Shown: positions 22,847 through 33,773, counted from the first letter of the stretch. The stretch is 64,000 bases of DNA from Tubulanus polymorphus (GCF_964204645.1 NC_134028.1:12751001-12815000); one strand, 5' to 3'. Notes: generated from the sequence alone by a model not told the origin. Program-made: numbers and translations.

Positions 22847-23203
22847 AAAATAAATTCTCACACGCTCGAATTTATTTTTCATTTTTATGAGTTTCGCGAG
22901 TAATTCAAGTAGAAATTGTTATTATTTTCATGTTTTTCATTTTTTACTCCCCCGCCCGTTCAACCTTTAGCTTGAAAGCCCATTATCCCTATTACTCTTA
23001 AAATATTTATATACATGAATAAAATATATATGAATAACATATAAATTGATAGATTATTCAATATAAAAGTGTGAGTAAAGTGTGAGCTCTTATAGAATAG
23101 ATATAAAAGTATATATTTACAACATTATTTCAATATTCATATTTGTGTGAGTTAGATTTTTAAACATTAAAAGTGTTAGTAAAGTGTGATTGAAATAATG
23201 CAT
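22847..23203 (+). repeat. Left terminal inverted repeat of copy B
   Basis: It matches the reverse complement of 40093-40451 almost throughout. It begins AAAATAAATTCTCACACG and carries internal words GTGAGTAAAGTGTGAG and GTTAGTAAAGTGTGAT. A CCCTATTACTCTT core recurs in the TIR-like pieces at 4435 and, reversed, at 12911 and 58905. Confidence 0.92.
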
Positions 23204-23934
23204 AGCTGTTTATACTAGAACATGATTCTATTTGAGCCTATATACATTTCATGTAATGAACTATTGAATAAATCTATAAATTCACAGCTGTTACAGCCGT
23301 TACAATGACGCCGAGACATATGAATCATTATTGCAAACGTGTAGAGAACACTCTAGAACCAGAACCAGATGACGTGGCAAGAAATGAACAGGCGCTGTAA
23401 CATTATGCTCAGGATATTCTATCTCTCGAAACGAAATTAGGAGTTTATAGTTTACAATTCTAAATCTAAATGTAAGTACTGTTTTTGTAGTTATTAGGGC
23501 TATTAAATATGAAACCTTTAGATATATTAAAGTGTATTTAGTATATCTTTTAGATGGCTAGAGTTGCCGCTAATATCTTTTAGATTAATAAAACACCATA
23601 CGCATCAAGAAGTGATAGAGAAACTCAAGATACTCTTTCTGACTGAGGAATCAACAGCAATGGGGATATCGAACCAATAGAAATTAGCACAAGAAACAAG
23701 AATCGCCAAAAGATCGACGAAGAAACTATATAAGATTTTCAAAAACATTAAGACTCCAATGATTAAGTTAAACATTTGTTGATGTAGTTAAATATTTACC
23801 AGCAATTGAAAAAATGCTTGTAATTATAAATTGTATTTATAGAAATCAAATAATGTATTGGAAGAAACGACTGAACAATTTGTATAATGTATTGTGTAAA
23901 TCTGTTTGGTGAATTTTTATGTTCGGTCGTTTCT

Positions 23935-23995
23935 ATTATGATTAGCGCATGCGCATTGATCCAAACCGGGCTTGAATGCCCGGTCTTGCCTAGTG
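23935..23995 (+). repeat. GC-rich structured direct repeat, unit 1
   Basis: 61 bp with the palindrome GCGCATGCGC and a stem ACCGGGC / GCCCGGT enclosing TTGAAT. It is repeated at 24061-24121 with about three mismatches. An upstream GTTCGGTCGTTTCT word is also repeated at 24017 and has an inverted counterpart near 23863. Confidence 0.7.
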
Positions 23996-24060
23996 CACAT
24001 GTGTTTTGATATTTCATGTCGGTTGTTTCTATTTTACAGAATTTATAGAATGAATATATA

Positions 24061-24121
24061 ATTATGATTAGCGCATGCGCATTGATCCAAACCGGGCCTG
24101 AATGCCCGGTCTTGCTCAGTG
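24061..24121 (+). repeat. GC-rich structured direct repeat, unit 2
   Basis: The same palindrome and hairpin as unit 1; the loop-side base T is replaced by C. It lies 134 bp upstream of the HNH gene. It could be a protein-binding site or a structured RNA leader. Confidence 0.7.
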
Positions 24122-24254
24122 GTATTATTTAGATATCAAGGAATCGAAACAACTTATCAAAAGCAGCGAGGAATGAAAAAGGATGACGTTGGTCGAAGAA
24201 ATGGAAGAGGATTCTAAAATATTAACCAATTTAGTAAAAAAATATGTATAATAA

Positions 24255-24926
24255 ATGGAACCAGAACAACCACAAAGTATTAATATTACAAATAACACTG
24301 GTGGTGTTATAAATATATATTACAAGAAGTGTTCTAAGTGTGAATTAGATAAATTAGCTTTAACAGAATTTAGTAAGCGTAAGATTAGCAAAGATGGTTT
24401 TCAATATTGCTGTAAAACTTGTTTTAAACTATATACCAAACAATACCGAGAAGATAATAAAGAATCTTATAATGATTATATGGCAGAATATATGAGAGAA
24501 AGATATCAAACAGATCTTAATTTTAGATTGAAACAATGCTTAAGATCTAGATTAACACAATTATTCAACAAAGAAACGCATTCAGACACACTATCTAATT
24601 TATTGGGTTGTTCAGATGAATTTTTCATATCATGGATAATATATTAATTCGATGATAAAATGAATTATGATAATTATGGTGAATACTTTCATATTGATCA
24701 TGTGTTGCCGATTTCTAAATTTAACATGAATGATGAATACAATAAAAAACTTATTTGGAATTGGAAGAATCTAAGACCTTTAGAAAAGAAGGAAAACATA
24801 ATTAAATCTAATAAACTAGATTTACAGTTATATTTAGAACAGTTAACAAAGGCAAAGAAATTTATTGATCAATGGAACAATGATCCAAATAATGAACAAT
24901 ACGTTGAGTCTTTAATGAGTGGTTAA
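24255..24926 (+). pseudogene. HNH-family endonuclease with zinc-binding N-terminus, one nonsense codon
   Basis: It would be a DNA-cutting enzyme. The N-terminal part has two CxxC pairs (Cys26/Cys29 and Cys53/Cys56), typical of a zinc-stabilised HNH protein. The C-terminal part has HIDHVLPISKFN at about residues 146-157, then NLRPLEKKENIIKSNK, the H-N-H core. The two open pieces (24255-24647, 24660-24926) are in the same frame, separated only by a TAA at 24645-24647. The start is in AATAAATGG. HNH enzymes are common passengers of large DNA viruses, as homing-type nucleases or in genome processing. The role here is open. It is the first gene after the left TIR. Confidence 0.8.
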
Positions 24927-25139
24927 AGAATAATAGATTTTAAATAAAAAATATTAAAAAAACAATAACTTCAACTAGCTAGTGAATTCTATTATATTTT
25001 TAATATTTTCTTTTCAAAAAAGAATACTTTATATCACAAATAAAAAATACTAAAAAAACAATAACTAATACTAGAATTCTTTACCTTTAACTAACTAGTA
25101 TTAACCCAAAGAGATAATAGTATCATTTGAAGAATACTT
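24927..25139 (+). repeat. ACTAG-rich upstream repeats of the membrane-protein gene
   Basis: AACAATAACTTCAACTAGC and AACAATAACTAATACTAG, with ACTAGAATTC/CTAGTGAATTC words, occur in imperfect direct and inverted order. A longer array of the same word type lies upstream of the homologous gene in copy C (61240-61545). It is probably a regulatory region or a recombination-prone spacer. Confidence 0.5.
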
Positions 25140-25174
25140 ATAATATTTTTTTGCTTTTTTCTCTAATATAAATG
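25140..25174 (+). promoter_or_regulatory. T-runs plus TAAATG start motif
   Basis: ATATTTTTTTGCTTTTTTC then TCTAATATAAATG. The T-runs lie 12-25 bp before the ATG. Confidence 0.5.
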
Positions 25175-25774
25175 TCAAAGAAATCTAATAAGAATAGTTT
25201 TGATATTGAAAAGACATTAGATGATTTGGGTATTAGTGATAATAAGGATGCAGTTGTTTCTAATTCTATTCAAGTTAATAACAATATTGATTATGAATAC
25301 TATTTATATTGTAAGCATCATCTAGAACTATTGATTGCCGGTGGAAAAACTAAAGAGTTTTTAACTAAGACTATTACTTTTCAAGAATTAGATGTTATGA
25401 AACCAGATAAAGTAATAAAATATTTTAAGATTTATGAAGAGTCAAGATTAGCTTGAATAAATGATTCTATTTCAGATGGTATCGTCAAATGTTATTCTAA
25501 GTTATGTAACCACTTAATACCAATTGATGATGAAAATAAATTATATAGTGATTTGAAAAATGACTACTTAGTTATGACTGAATTACAAAAATGGGTTGGA
25601 TATGCTTCATTCCAATTAGGATCGGTTATGACATTAATTTCTACTGGCGTCATAACATTTTCGAACATCAAACCTATGGAATATAAATCAGGCAAGAACG
25701 AAACAGATGTACTACAACCAAGCGGCGAAACAGAAAATGAATCTGAACAAAAATTAACTAAAATAAATGAGTGA
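25172..25774 (+). pseudogene. Conserved single-helix membrane protein, one nonsense codon
   Basis: This is the homologue of the intact copy C gene 60623-61228. The N-terminal motif IEKTLDDLGI, a conserved YCKHHLELLIA block and a C-terminal membrane segment (WVGYASFQLGSVMTLISTGV) are present. A TGA at 25454-25456 interrupts the frame at a position that is Arg in copy C, and the same frame continues to 25774. The end overlaps the next gene by eight bases, suggesting co-expression. Function is unknown. It precedes integrase and ATPase here, but follows them in copy C. Confidence 0.7.
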
Positions 25775-26135
25775 TAGCGTTAAGAAGAAGCCTAGATCCG
25801 AGAAACAAATTATATGGGCAAGAAAATTAGGTAAAAGATCTTCAGAATTAAAAAAAGCTAAGAAAAAGAAATTAACTGATATGAATGAATCACAGACTTT
25901 ATCTGATATTGATTCAAATAATAATCCATCTAATTCTTCTAATGCTGGAAGTAATTATAAATTATATATTACAATTGGATTAGTAACAGTTATTATATTA
26001 TCCGGTGTAATATATAAATCAAAATTCAAATCCGATGATAAAGATGATTCCAATGATAATAAACCTATCATACCAGAAAATAAGTCAAATGATAAAGTCA
26101 TTGAAAATAAACCAAGATTATTATTAATGGATTAA
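25767..26135 (+). CDS. Small basic membrane-anchored protein
   Basis: 122 residues. A strongly basic N-terminus (KKKPRSEKQIIWARKLGKRS, residues 6-25), then a low-complexity Ser/Asn linker, one membrane helix (about residues 65-83) and an acidic/basic tail. The basic part could bind DNA or a capsid, and the helix anchors it. The start lies in AATAAATGAG and overlaps the end of the preceding gene. The copy C homologue (60340-60690) is frameshifted. Small basic proteins are typical virion core components, but this role is inferred. Confidence 0.65.
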   Translation: MSDSVKKKPRSEKQIIWARKLGKRSSELKKAKKKKLTDMNESQTLSDIDSNNNPSNSSNAGSNYKLYITIGLVTVIILSGVIYKSKFKSDDKDDSNDNKPIIPENKSNDKVIENKPRLLLMD

Positions 26136-26141
26136 AATAAG

Positions 26142-27272
26142 ATGAAAAAAGAACAATATTTAAGAGATTTATATTATAACCCAGAAAGTGAAGTATCATA
26201 TTCTAACGTTACAGAATTATGGGGTAAAATTAAATCTGATAATGAAAATGGTAATGGTGCCGTATGGCACCCACACGGTGATATAAAATATAGTGAATTG
26301 AAATCATGGTTACAAAATCAACCAACATATCAAATCCACAAGAAAATGGATAAAACTTATTTAACAAGAAAAGTTATGGTTTCATATATTGATCAACAAT
26401 GGCAAGCAGATTTAATTGACATGAAGAACTTAGAAGAACACAACAAAGGATATTTCTGGATATTAAATGTTATAGACATATTCAGTAGATACGCATGGTC
26501 AATTCCAATCAAAAATAAAACTGGAATAGAAGTGACAAATGCTTTTAAATCAATATTTAAAGAAGCTATTCCAGATAAGATACAATTTGATGAAGGTAAG
26601 GAATTTTATAATAAAAATTTTTAAAAACTATTATCTGATAACGATGTAGATTATTTTTCAACACATTCAGATAAAAAAGCATCTATTATAGAAAGGTTTA
26701 ATAAAACATTGAAAACTAGAATGTGGAAATATTTTACTGCTAATGAAACATATATTTATATCGATGAGTCTATAAATATATTAGATGATTTAGTGAAAGG
26801 TTATAATAATTCTAAACATTCAAGTATTGGTATGAAACCTATACAAGCTAGAAAAGAAGATAATTCGGAAATAGTTTGGAATAATTTTTATGGAGCGTTT
26901 GTTACACATGATTTCGGCGAATCTAAATTTAAAATTGGACAACACGTAAGAATATCTAAATATAGAAAAACCTTTTATAAAGGTTATACGCCTAATTTTA
27001 CAGAAGAAATATTCAAGATTAAAAAGATAATATTAACTAAACCATTTGTTTATAAATTAGAAGATTTAAAAGATGAAGAAATATTAGGTTATTTCTATGA
27101 ACAAGAATTATCACTTGTACCAAATCCAGATGAAATAGAATACGAAATAGAAAAATTATTCAAATCAAAAACTCTTAAAGGAAAAAAGTATTCTTTGGTG
27201 AAATATAAAGGATATGATGATAAATTCAATGAATGGATTTTATCTAGTAAAATTAAAAGAATAAATGAATAA
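26142..27272 (+). pseudogene. int: Retroviral-type DDE integrase with chromodomain, one nonsense codon
   Basis: It would insert the element into chromatin. The catalytic core has QQWQADLIDMKN (first Asp), FDEGKEF (second Asp) and IIERFNKTLK (Glu). A chromodomain-like C-terminus follows (YSLVKYKGYDDKFNEWI, about residues 344-360). Pieces 26142-26624 and 26709-27272 share a frame, and the only break seen is a TAA at 26622-26624. Its start lacks the TAAATG motif (AATAAGATG). The last bases overlap the ATPase start. The homologue in copy C (62143-63267) is intact but clearly diverged. Confidence 0.9.
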
Positions 27273-27765
27273 AGATTTATTTATATTTGAACCGCATAAT
27301 ATGTTAGTTACTGGAGTAACCAATTGTGGTAAAACACATTTCATATTAGATTTGTTAGAAACTATATATGCGAAACATTTTGATTATATAATATTATTTT
27401 GTCCTACTTATGAAATGAATGAAACATATAATAGAGATATAGTTAAGATGAAAAAGTTTATTATATTAAATCCTAAAACAGTAAAAGAAAATTTAGATAA
27501 TTGTATTAAAATAGCAATTGATACTTATAAAGGATCAAATACATTATTCATTATAGATGATTGCGCAAATTTACATGATTCAAAAGTTAGAGAAAGTGAG
27601 TTATGTTATTTAGCTTTTTCTGGTAGACATTTTGGGATAACAACATGGGTCCAAATTATACCTACTGAATTACAGGATGAATATATGAATAAATTAAAGA
27701 ATAATAAAGGTTCAAAATTATTACTGAGATTACAATTTCCATATGAATATAAATTTATAAAATAA
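27265..27765 (+). pseudogene. Packaging ATPase (FtsK/HerA, A32-like), internal in-frame deletion
   Basis: It would drive DNA into the capsid. Walker A GVTNCGKT is at residues 17-24, and the Walker B strand TLFIIDDCAN at about 93-102. Relative to the intact copy C protein (61549-62142), about 37 residues after TTWV are missing. The lost part holds the conserved NQKYNS block beyond Walker B. The reading frame stays open, but a key part of the ATPase fold is gone, so I treat it as non-functional. It is the last gene of the + strand block, before the cassette. Confidence 0.85.
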
Positions 27766-27820
27766 CTATTTATATATCTATGTATTAGATACCCTAATAC
27801 CCTAATACCTGATACCCCCT

Positions 27821-28425
27821 TATGTCTTTATTATCTTTAGTACTTTTAGTACTTTTAGTACATAAAGAATAAATCTTCATATTATTAATACTTTAAAAAT
27901 AAAATAGAACTACTAAACTACTAAAGATAATAAAGATAATAAAGACATAACCAAACACACATAGATTTATCATTACTGAATCAAATATATATAATAAATC
28001 TGTGAGATAAATAAATCTATGATATTTATTACATCTATATGTGTTTGTTATGTCTTTATTATCTTTAGTACTTTTAGTACTTTTAGTACATGAAAAATAA
28101 ATTTTTATTTTATTAGTACTTAGAAAAATAAATATATAAATAATTTTTATATATGATAAATCTATGATATTTATCATTATTAAAACAGTAATATATAATA
28201 AATATGCGCCATAAATAGATTTAATTATTGAAACAGTAATATATAAAATCCATCAGATGAATAAATATAATTATTGAAACAGTAATATATATATATATTT
28301 ATGTCTTTATTGTCTTTAGTAGTTTAGTAGTTTTAAAAATAATTTTATTCACTACTAATAAAATAAAGAATTATTCTTTATGTACTAAAAGCACTAAGCC
28401 TACTAAAGACAATAAAGACACAAGG
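27821..28425. repeat. Inverted-repeat cassette between the convergent blocks of copy B
   Basis: ATGTCTTTATTATCTTTAG plus AGTACTTTTAGTACATAAAG blocks alternate with their reverse complements (27905-27952, 28050-28100, 28300-28330, 28375-28425). Between them are ATAAATCTATGATATTTAT and TTGAAACAGTAATATAT repeats. It lies between the 3' ends of the ATPase (+) and the zinc-finger gene (-). It is conserved in copy A. Confidence 0.8.
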
Positions 28426-28462
28426 GGGTATTATATTCATATTTTAAATTACTTTTCTGATT

Positions 28463-29659
28463 CTAATCTGAAAACAATTTGAGCCATGCATGTTTTAATT
28501 CTTGTGATTTTCTTTCACCTAATAGTTTAGTATGATAACCAACACTATTCAAACCCTTAGCAAACAATTCATAAGTCAAATAAATATATTGGTTTAATTT
28601 GTCTTCACTTATATTTTTATATTTATTTTTTGCATCATTTCTTATTTTATTTATAACATCTTGTGAAAAATCTTCATAACTGTAGTATTGAATTATTTCA
28701 TCAAAGTTATCACTTATGTTATCATTAGCAGCAACTTTTTTCAATTCTGTTAAAAAATCTATATTTTTAAATTTTATGAAATAATGTATACCCCAATAAT
28801 TATATAGATCAATTTTTATACGCGTCCGACCAGTTTCAATATCTAATAATACTTGTTTTGGATTATTTCTTACATAATCGATAAAAATTGATCTATATAA
28901 TTTCCTATGATAATTATTTTTGATATCAAAAAATACAGTTAGTACTCTATAAAGGTTATTTGAATCAGCAGCTTTTATTGTATGTTCAAAAGAATTATCA
29001 TGTTTAATTCTATCTTTAGGTAATACAACAACATTACACTTTTCACATATATTTCTTTCTATATTATCCAAATGTATTTGTGTTAATTTATGCTTTGAAA
29101 AATTACTACGACTTATATATTTATCACATTCTTCACAATATTTATCTTCTTTAACATTATCATTATCAATTTCACTATCATTATTCAATTCAATTATAGT
29201 CTTATTCTTATTTTTCTTATGCTTGAGTGAATTAAGATGAGTTGCCCAATTCTTATAACTTTTATACTGTTATCATACGTCACAATATTTTTCATTTGTC
29301 TTTTTTGATTCAATATCATATGTAGAGGGTATATTATAAGATGTAGATGCTGTTACATCTTCTATTTTAGTTTCCATATTATTACTATCTTCTATTTTAG
29401 TTTCAATATTATCTTCAATTTTATATTCAATATCATTCTTAGCTTCTATTTTAGTTTCAATATTATCTTTTATTTTATAGTCAATATCATTCTTATCTTC
29501 TATTTTAGTTTCAATATTATCTTTTATTTTACTTATTATATATTTGAATTGATTAAAGTAATCTCCAAAATACTTACTGTATTCATCATGAGGTAATATA
29601 TAATATATATCTGATATCATTTCACTTGGAGTTTGTATTTCATATATTCCACCTTCCAT
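28463..29659 (-). pseudogene. C2H2 zinc-finger protein, two adjacent stops
   Basis: The N-terminus is an acidic tandem repeat of NIETKIED/NDIDYKIKD type (about residues 44-100), longer than in copy A. The first finger is destroyed: Cys-Lys codons of copy A read TGA TAA near 29270. The frame then continues with the CEECDKYISRSNFSKHK and CEKCNVVVLPKDRIKHD fingers to a premature end at 28463, a few codons short through a frameshift. The start is in AATAAATGG. Probable role: nucleic-acid-binding regulator or core protein. Confidence 0.7.
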
Positions 29660-29691
29660 TTATTATATAAATTTTTATTAAAGTTAAAATT

Positions 29692-30938
29692 TTAATACAT
29701 AACACTATTTAATTGAGAATTTACAATATTTAATTGCGCGTCAGATATAATATAAATGTGCATTTTGAATTTAGACTTCCTTTTTTCTTTGTCATGAATA
29801 ATTGTATTCCATCTTTAGTGTTTTGTAATTTTTTTCCAGAACCATGTAATGAATTATCCTCTGTTGTTCTAAAATCAAACCATAATGCATATTTATTACC
29901 GGTATAATAATCAATTTGATTAATATTACAATTTTCAGATGATTTTACTTTTTCATTCATACAATGTTTTCTAATTTCTGGCCATTGATCAATCATTCTC
30001 ATTCCTTGACAAAATATTTTATTTGCTATTCCTTCGATAGTTATTTCTACTTTTGTTATTTCAGGATTATAATACTTATCAACCTGTATTGCGCCATTAG
30101 AATATGTTGCAATAGTAAAAAATATTAATATACCTTTAATAGATCTTCTTGGGAAGTTATTATTCTCATTAATTATTTCATCATTTGCATTAATAGTTAC
30201 AGTTTTAAATTTATCAATATAATCATATAATAAGGAAAATCCTTGATTGTATTGAGTTTGAATTGTGCTAGCAATATTTTCATTAGTTACTGTGTCATAT
30301 TCTAAACATACATTCGATAATTTATAACCCATATCTTTAGCAACGCTGGATATTACAATTTCATTTACAGGAGCAAATGTTATCTCAAATATAACGTCTT
30401 CTTGAATTGCATATTTATATAAAGGTGCATTATTATTTATCAATTCAAAGTCTAATGGAATTTTATATTTGCTTCCATAAATCTTTTTTATCAAATTATC
30501 TGCGGTACGAGTTACTATTGCGTCATTAGCTCCTGATCTTAATTTATTTTGGTTTTCTGATTGGATGCCTTGAAATATCATATTATTTCTATTTTCTTTT
30601 GTTAACCATAAATCTTTATAATGCATAAATAAATTATAATCATCTAATGAGAAAACTGTTTCTGGGCCGATCTTTATAGTTAATTTTTTAATCAAATATC
30701 TTCCAACATTATCAACAACATAATTATTATTATTACCGAGTACTTTTATATCGGCTGATAAATAAATACTATTTGGAACATAAAAAGTATTTTGTGTTAA
30801 TCGAGGAATTCTAACATATAAAGTTTCATCAGGATTAATATTAGAAGGGTTATGAGTAATTATATGATGTCATCTTTCTGCTTTAATAGCATTAGATATT
30901 CTATGATTCTTAGAAGGATTGATATAACTCCCACTCAT
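29692..30938 (-). pseudogene. Major capsid protein (double jelly-roll type), nonsense and 3' frameshift
   Basis: This is the hexon-like capsid subunit. The start at 30938 lies in AAATAAATG. A TGA falls near codon 23. From 30695 a frame of 321 codons is open and holds the region missing in copy A. A frameshift near 29770 replaces the final DAQLNI-type segment. The HGSGKKLQNTKDGIQLFM block is present. The protein is nearly the same as the copy A and copy C versions. It lies between the coiled-coil and zinc-finger genes. Confidence 0.75.
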
Positions 30939-30958
30939 TTATTTAACAAATAAATGAA

Positions 30959-32422
30959 TTATTTATTTTTTATCATGTTTACTAATCCAAAAATAATAGC
31001 ACTTACAACTGTAATTAAAAATAAAATAATACGTTCAGCAGCAAAGTTAATAATGTTTCCAGCAGATTTCAATATAAAACCAACAATTGATGTAATAATT
31101 CCTGGCAATACTGCAGCAGATTTTTTAGATAGTTCCCATAAATATTTTGCTAATTTTTTTAAACCATCTTTAACTTTATCTTGTATAGAATTATTATCAT
31201 TCGGGGGTTCATCCGGTTTATTGGGAGTAGGAGTAGATTTTAAAGAATTTGATATAGCTAAACCAATTGTTGTAAATACCATAGTTACAGCTGTTAGAAT
31301 TGAAAGAATTGTTATTCCTTCAAACTTAAATAATAATTTTATTCTATCTTTTAGTGATATGTCAGAATTTGGTTTTAGTATTAACTCTTTAACAACAACT
31401 TTTAATCTATTAATACAATAATCATATGATTTTAATAATAATTTCATTTTTTCTTTCTGAAATTCTATGTTATATTCTAAATCATCTTTTTCTTTTTCTA
31501 AATACGCATTTCTTTTTTTAAATTCAATTTTTTCAATAACTTTATTATCTCTATCTAATTTTAGTTGTTCCGATTCTTTTCTTGATTTAAACAATTCATC
31601 TTCTAAAGTTCTAATTTTTAAATCTCTTATATTTTTATCATGCGCAATTTTATCAGCTTCATTTCTTATACTAATAATTTCTCTAATTGCTTTATCAGAA
31701 AATATATCTAAATCTTCTAATTCTTGATCTGTTGCATCAAGTAATCCATTCGGTAAAAGTTTTTCAATTGGAACTTTATTTGATTTAAGTTTACTAGTTT
31801 TGGAAGTTTTATTCTGTTCAGAAGTTGTTTCTGTTTCTAAATTATTATCGATTGTTTCAAATAATTTATTAATTCTTTGTTTAAATACTCTTTTATTTTG
31901 ATTTATTTCTTCTTGTGTTACATCTTCTATTTCATTACTATTTATTATTCTCTTAATTCTAGATGAGTCAAACTTAAGCAAAGTTGATTTTGCTATTATT
32001 TTTTCTTCTTTTTTATTAGAGATATTAATATAATAATCCGAATCATCTTTCAAACTATAATAATATTCACCATCTAAAAACTTTAATTCTTTTACTAAAA
32101 ATCTGGCGCCGCTATTATTTATATTATATCCAGAATCTTTAGATACACGTTGAAAATCATACATAAATTCATAATTTTCAAAATTTTTTCTTTCTAAACC
32201 TGGGTCTAAATTTTCAGTAGGTATTCTCGATCTAGTTCTTCTAACATATTCCTCTGTTGATGGGGCTTTAGAACCACTATCTGCTAAATTAGAATTATAT
32301 GTTGTTGTATCATTATCATTATCAATATTAGTATCAGCAGTCATATAATCATCATCGTTAGTAGTGGCTTCATTATTATTTCCCCTGTTTTTCATTTCAT
32401 AATCTTCTCCTTCTACATCCAT
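30959..32422 (-). CDS. Coiled-coil membrane protein, intact
   Basis: 487 residues with an undamaged frame. Residues 1-80 are acidic and Asn/Ser-rich, 80-160 form a compact domain (RFLVKELKFLDGEYYYSL), and 170-345 are Lys/Glu-rich with heptad-like coiled-coil character. About 365-390 is a hydrophobic segment, then comes a Pro-rich linker (TPTPNKPDEPP). The C-terminal 60 residues hold LAKYLWELSKKSAAVLPG and two hydrophobic stretches. The last part looks like a membrane-inserting tail. It may be a virion scaffold or membrane-penetration protein; this is inference. The start sits in TGTAAATGG, 20 bp after the capsid gene on the map (upstream of it in transcription). Confidence 0.8.
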   Translation of the reverse strand: MDVEGEDYEMKNRGNNNEATTNDDDYMTADTNIDNDNDTTTYNSNLADSGSKAPSTEEYVRRTRSRIPTENLDPGLERKNFENYEFMYDFQRVSKDSGYNINNSGARFLVKELKFLDGEYYYSLKDDSDYYINISNKKEEKIIAKSTLLKFDSSRIKRIINSNEIEDVTQEEINQNKRVFKQRINKLFETIDNNLETETTSEQNKTSKTSKLKSNKVPIEKLLPNGLLDATDQELEDLDIFSDKAIREIISIRNEADKIAHDKNIRDLKIRTLEDELFKSRKESEQLKLDRDNKVIEKIEFKKRNAYLEKEKDDLEYNIEFQKEKMKLLLKSYDYCINRLKVVVKELILKPNSDISLKDRIKLLFKFEGITILSILTAVTMVFTTIGLAISNSLKSTPTPNKPDEPPNDNNSIQDKVKDGLKKLAKYLWELSKKSAAVLPGIITSIVGFILKSAGNIINFAAERIILFLITVVSAIIFGLVNMIKNK

Positions 32423-32437
32423 TTACATAATAAAAAA

Positions 32438-33757
32438 TTAAAATCTAAAATATAATATTCCTCCGATTACAATTCCTATACAAGTTATAGCTAATTTAGT
32501 ATTTTCATGGGATTTATTATCATCATTTAGTTTAATTATATCATGTTGAATATTATCAGTTTTTATATTTTCTGTAGTATTGTAATCTTTTATTTTAGAA
32601 TCATTATTTAATTTAATATTCTTAGTTTTAGTTTCTGTTGATTGAATGTGTTTTTTATTTTTTTCACCTTCCATTAATTTTGGAGCAGTAATAATCTTTT
32701 TATTTATATCATTCAATCCAAATGAATTATTTATTGTTGCAGTTTTAATTAGATTATTATAACCAATTATATTTCCCATCTTTAATACTAAATCATTTGA
32801 AATAATAAATAGATTAGGGCCTATACAATAATTTAATCTAATATGTGATTTATCTAAATAATTTTGATATCTTACAATGTTTTCCGGAATCGATCTATTT
32901 TTATCATTATGAATGGAATCTTCAAATAATACTTTAAACTGTTTCTGCGCATCGAATGAAGTGTTATCATTTCCAACTATTGGTGATCTTGTTTCAACTT
33001 GCGCGCCTAAAATACAAATTAAATAAGTTCTAATTGATTGATTTATTCTTTGTATACCAGCTTTAGTAAAACCTTCACTATTTTCTAAAATGAAATAAAC
33101 CCAACCATTATTGTTTTGTTGTTGTATATTATTATAATATTTTGGTAATTCATTCCAATTTAGTGTTCTTATATCTGAATTTTTTTATTATTTTTCCAAA
33201 TTCTTTAGTATATAATATTCCTAATCCACCCATTGTTCCAATTTTTGCTCTAAAATCTTTATTTGAATTAATATTAAATTCATTACATATTTTATAAAAC
33301 TTAGAAAAATTAATATTATTATTCAATTCTTTAAAATATTTTGAACCTGGTAAAGGACATTCTAATTCATCTAATATTAATTTTATTTGAAAATAAGTAT
33401 GAAATCTAAAAGTGATAACATCAATGGTAAACTTGGTTTGTTTAAATGATCATTCCAACTAATTCCACATCCTGTTGTTGCGCAATAAACAGCAAAATTT
33501 AATTGGTTCTGCCAAAACTTCATATTAGATTTTAATAACCATTGTTTTGCCTCATTTGAATTTTTGAAATTAATTGTATACACATGAAATATATTTTCCA
33601 TCTTTACATGAAAATTATTACTTTCAGTAACATAAATATATAAATCAATTAATGAATTTAAAACTTCATTTCTATATGTAATATCTTTATTAAAATCTAT
33701 TGCAGGAATATTATATTTAATTGATTTATTATATTGGAAAGCTTTTGGAAACCCCAT
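32438..33757 (-). pseudogene. Conserved 435-residue-class element protein, two frameshifts
   Basis: The homologue of 7181-8486. The first 124 codons (33757-33383) are open, then a one-base loss in a T-run near 33405 shifts the frame. A second shift lies near 33185. The last 113 codons (32779-32438) hold the Lys/Asn-rich stretch and the C-terminal hydrophobic anchor (LAITCIGIVIGGILYF). The TTGCGISW block is conserved. Function is not recognised. Confidence 0.6.
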
Positions 33758-33773
33758 TTATATAACTAAAAAA
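33755..33773 (-). promoter_or_regulatory. T-run plus TAAATG start motif
   Basis: On the - strand: TTTTTTAGTTATATAAATG before the 435-codon gene, parallel to copy A 7165-7183. Confidence 0.5.

Larger units (their letters stand above)
23204..24240 (+). other. Leader region of copy B with possible decayed gene and structured repeats
   Basis: This stretch between the TIR and the HNH gene has no intact gene. From about 23553 a frame starting MARVAANIF reads on through several stops, and another short open stretch lies at 23775-23912. They may be remnants of one gene. GC-rich repeats at 23935 and 24061 stand out from the AT-rich surroundings. Confidence 0.35.

Noticed and set aside
22841-22852. 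A 6-bp target-site duplication at the edges of copy B
   Set aside because: I compared the bases just outside both TIRs at several possible boundaries and found no exact direct repeat. The true edge or the duplication has mutated.
24255-27272. Single in-frame stops in the HNH, membrane-protein and integrase genes as a sign of stop-codon recoding
   Set aside because: The stops are of different types (TAA, TGA). They also sit at positions that are sense codons in other copies where comparable, and frameshifts and deletions occur as well. Simple decay explains them.
27821-28425. Repeat array as a CRISPR locus
   Set aside because: The repeats are inverted and AT-rich with repeated, not unique, spacers, and the context is eukaryotic.
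30954-31421. Open frame of 155 codons on the + strand opposite the coiled-coil gene
   Set aside because: The - strand frame of 487 codons is conserved in copy A and has the start motif. The + strand frame is a shadow of it.
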